Positions 63,525 to 64,000 of a DNA stretch of 64,000 bases are shown piece after piece (positions within the stretch are counted from its first letter, which is position 1; every line of letters starts with the position of its first letter). The DNA is from CBDFLD01 sp965249005 (GTDB lineage: Bacteria; Acidobacteriota; UBA6911): contig CBDFLD010000023.1 in NCBI GenBank assembly GCA_965249005.1, positions 372,001 to 436,000 of the forward strand, in the 5' to 3' direction. A model generated the notes under the pieces. That model did not search any database and had not been told where the DNA came from. It saw nothing but the letters and a program-made list of their open reading frames with translations. The position numbers were made by a program, and so were the translations under genes.

Positions 63525-64000
63525 GGAGCTGCTCCTCGCGCGCTATGATGGCCTGCATGGCCTCTTCATAGAGGGTGTGGCGGCGGCTCTTCAAGCTCTC
63601 TGCCATGTGTGGTGTGATGAGGCAAGCCTCCAGGCGCCTGAATGGGCTCCACAGGGGCAGGGGCTCCTGCCACGCCACGTCGGCGGCGTAGCGCAGGCGG
63701 CCCTCTCTCAGGGCGGCGAGCAGGTCGTCTTCCACCACCACGCCCGCGCGGCCACAGTTCACCAGCACGAAGCCGGGCCGCACCCGCTCGAGCACGCGCG
63801 CGCCCACGAGGCCCTCCGTGCTCTCGCTCAGGGGCAGCTGCAGGAACACCGCGTCGCAGCGCTCGAACATAGGCTCCAAGGCCAGGTGGGAGATCCCCAG
63901 TGCCTGCTCCACCTCGGCGGGGTAAGGGCAGCGGCTGTGGTAGTGGAGCTCGGCGCCGAAGCCGCTCAGGCGCCGGCGGATGGCGTGGCCGATCAGCCCG
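63517..64000 (-). CDS. D-isomer 2-hydroxyacid dehydrogenase, C-terminal part (runs off window)
   Basis: Open to the window edge. NAD-binding region GLIGHAIRRRLSGFGAELHYHSR, then CDAVFLQLPLSESTEGLVG, PGFVLVNCGRAGVVVEDDLLAALREG and LITPHMAES, where the catalytic His sits. The N-terminal substrate domain lies beyond position 64000. It overlaps the oxygenase gene that follows. Confidence 0.8.
   Translation of the reverse strand, partial: GLIGHAIRRRLSGFGAELHYHSRCPYPAEVEQALGISHLALEPMFERCDAVFLQLPLSESTEGLVGARVLERVRPGFVLVNCGRAGVVVEDDLLAALREGRLRYAADVAWQEPLPLWSPFRRLEACLITPHMAESLKSRRHTLYEEAMQAIIAREEQLRD

Noticed and set aside
1..64000. CRISPR arrays
   Set aside because: The only regularly spaced repeats are the 39-bp coding units at 52640-53060, which translate as a continuous protein, and the three far-apart 99-bp copies; no spacer structure or cas gene is present.

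Overview
The window is a mosaic. Most of it looks like an insertion-sequence-rich genome of an uncultured environmental bacterium. The paired DUF1549/DUF1553 cytochrome and DUF1501 genes, two lipoprotein or Tat-exported sulfatases, a PQQ dehydrogenase with a fused cytochrome and TolB-type propellers are common in Planctomycetota/Verrucomicrobiota-like and Acidobacteriota-like genomes, but no gene here fixes the phylum. At least eight genes are truncated or frameshifted, and several end at junctions with no mobile element, so either strong genome decay or a partly chimeric assembly must be kept in mind.

Layout: (1) 0-5.4 kb holds a signalling cluster: a receiver-GGDEF diguanylate cyclase, a membrane hybrid histidine kinase and a divergent receiver protein with a degenerate HPt-like tail. 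(2) A tRNA-Met at 5.53 kb is followed by a satellite-like integrative element to about 17.5 kb. It carries a cargo pair (membrane protein plus CYTH-like protein), a tyrosine integrase, a small ribbon-helix-helix regulator too short for usual gene calling, an AlpA-type excisionase, a replication primase-helicase split by a 319-bp MITE, further helix-turn-helix proteins and unknown proteins. (3) 17.5-32 kb is a patchwork: an ankyrin gene behind a promoter built on a solo IS end, DUF3604, epimerase and GNAT fragments, an SMP-30-like lipoprotein, a TIR protein, a 192-bp MITE, a TolB-PHP hydrolase, a PQQ dehydrogenase, a frameshifted sulfatase, and complete IS1380 and IS481 elements. (4) 32-37 kb has a tRNA-Pro 3' remnant and a translationally coupled three-gene operon that looks like acid-sugar catabolism (D-apionate-lactonase-like protein, HpcH/HpaI aldolase fused to a bicupin, 2-hydroxyacid dehydrogenase). 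(5) 37-45 kb has the DUF1549/DUF1501 pair, then a junction of two truncated genes, a kinase-type TolB propeller and an IS6 element. (6) 46-50.5 kb has a TolB-like protein, a beta-helix-like protein and a Tat sulfatase in one direction. (7) 51-59 kb has a membrane dihaem cytochrome, a 13-residue repeat protein, an ABC exporter whose two genes are separated by typA, and a beta-lactamase-fold lipoprotein. (8) 59-62.7 kb has REP-like palindromes and an SGNH hydrolase gene cleanly split by an IS3-type element with a 14-bp duplication. (9) The last 1.3 kb is visibly more GC-rich, with a 2OG-Fe(II) oxygenase and a partial 2-hydroxyacid dehydrogenase.

The most notable structures are: the MITE and IS insertions whose removal restores exact reading frames; a 99-bp repeat present three times at cluster boundaries; the hybrid promoter at a solo IS end; the unexplained cargo pair of the integrative element; the lactonase/aldolase-bicupin operon; and the 13-residue repeat protein.
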